NCBI GenBank assembly: GCA_902790885.1
Contig: CADATR010000031.1
Location: forward strand, 1-14,906
Origin: an uncultured Eubacteriales bacterium
GTDB taxonomy: Bacteria > Bacillota_A > Clostridia > Peptostreptococcales > Anaerovoracaceae
DNA length: 14,906 bases
Direction: 5' to 3'
The notes beneath the pieces were generated by a model. The model was not told where the DNA came from and did not search any database. It was given only the letters and a program-made list of their open reading frames with translations. Shown one piece after another: positions 14,437 to 14,906 of this stretch. How positions within the stretch are numbered: position 1 is the stretch's first letter; the number at the start of each line of letters is the position of its first letter. The position numbers and the translations under genes were made by a program.

Positions 14437-14906
14437 TTATACTTGCTTAAGCATCGGCCCGAACAGATGCCTGTTAAACCAGTCTATCATCGGCCCCATC
14501 ATGAAAGCTGAAATGATCGTACCTATTCCGACCACAGCCTGAAGGCCTGATGCTTCCTGTCCTGAAATCAGAAACAGTGCAACGCCCAGGGCAACACAGG
14601 TGAAATCAGTCATGATACGCACATACTTGAAAACGCCCTTGTGCCATGTCTCTGTTATTATCAGAGCTATGGCATCGTAAGTCGAAACACCCATATTTGC
14701 GGTAAAATACATCGACGCTGCTATGCATGCTATAAGCACACCTATCAGAAGGTATGCGATCCTGACCGCAAGTGATGGTCCGGGGATTGCTGCGGCTAAG
14801 ATGTCAACGCCAAACTGTACTATGTAGCCAAGCAAAAACAGATTGATAAGCGTTCCAAGCCCTATGCGGGCTTTATCAAACACAAGGCTGAAGACGAGCA
14901 GTACGG
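14437..14906 (-). CDS. YczE/YitT-like integral membrane protein, 5' truncated by the window edge
   Basis: The C-terminal 155 residues are visible and the frame stays open to the right edge, so the true start lies outside the window. A GTG at 14883 lies inside a hydrophobic helix and is not a credible start. At least four membrane segments are seen. The motif G-[LI]-G-T-[LI]-I-x-x-F-x-x-G occurs twice: in ARIGLGTLINLFLLG near the left of the visible protein and in VVGIGTIISAFMMG near its end, each followed by an acidic residue near the helix end. This points to an internal duplication. NMGVSTYDAIALI lies between them. The pattern fits the YczE/YitT group of membrane proteins, whose function is mostly unknown. 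It converges on melA and is separated by a terminator, so it is probably not part of the sugar locus. Confidence 0.75.
   Translation of the reverse strand, partial: VLLVFSLVFDKARIGLGTLINLFLLGYIVQFGVDILAAAIPGPSLAVRIAYLLIGVLIACIAASMYFTANMGVSTYDAIALIITETWHKGVFKYVRIMTDFTCVALGVALFLISGQEASGLQAVVGIGTIISAFMMGPMIDWFNRHLFGPMLKQV

Overview
The window looks like part of the chromosome of a Gram-positive, low-to-moderate-GC Bacillota bacterium, most likely a Clostridia-type gut or rumen anaerobe. The support is strong AGGAGG ribosome sites before most genes, a CUT1 sugar ABC transporter with a separate MsmX-type ATPase, intrinsic terminators with T-runs, a CcpA-like operator, and YesL and YczE-type membrane proteins. 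The species cannot be named from this sequence. No mobile element, CRISPR array, tRNA or rRNA was seen.

The window is an alpha-galactoside (raffinose, stachyose or melibiose type) uptake and degradation locus. Most genes lie on the minus strand. In transcription order they are: an AraC-family regulator (10397-9480); a lipoprotein solute-binding protein (9339-8020); two permeases (7905-7012 and 6994-6152); an intrinsic terminator or attenuator (6132-6100); a single-pass membrane protein of unknown function (6081-5398); a DUF3592-like membrane protein (5383-4973); a GH36 alpha-galactosidase (4921-2672); a YesL/DUF624 membrane protein (2656-1934); a terminator (1917-1891); the shared ATPase (1639-485), with a long structured leader in front of it; another terminator (454-418); and the start of a GH13 alpha-glucosidase (297 to the left edge). 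A divergent plus-strand pair, a second GH36 enzyme (10693-12876) and a GH4 MelA-type alpha-galactosidase (12928-14355), is probably transcribed from the other side of the regulator. A bidirectional terminator separates it from a converging, edge-truncated YczE-like membrane protein.

Inferred logic: the binding protein captures an alpha-galactoside outside the cell, the two permeases and the MsmX-type ATPase import it unphosphorylated, and three cytosolic alpha-galactosidases of two unrelated mechanisms remove galactose. The GH13 enzyme would handle alpha-glucosidic products. The AraC-type protein is the likely activator. A 14-bp sequence in the binding-protein promoter recurs exactly upstream of the GH13 gene and may be its operator. 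The GH13 promoter also carries a cre-like site inside its -35/-10 spacer.

Less ordinary parts are the tightly tiled hairpin leader of the ATPase gene, the second GH36 enzyme that lacks the PNHQ loop and has a changed acid/base neighbourhood, and the group of small membrane proteins placed between the permeases and the first GH36.
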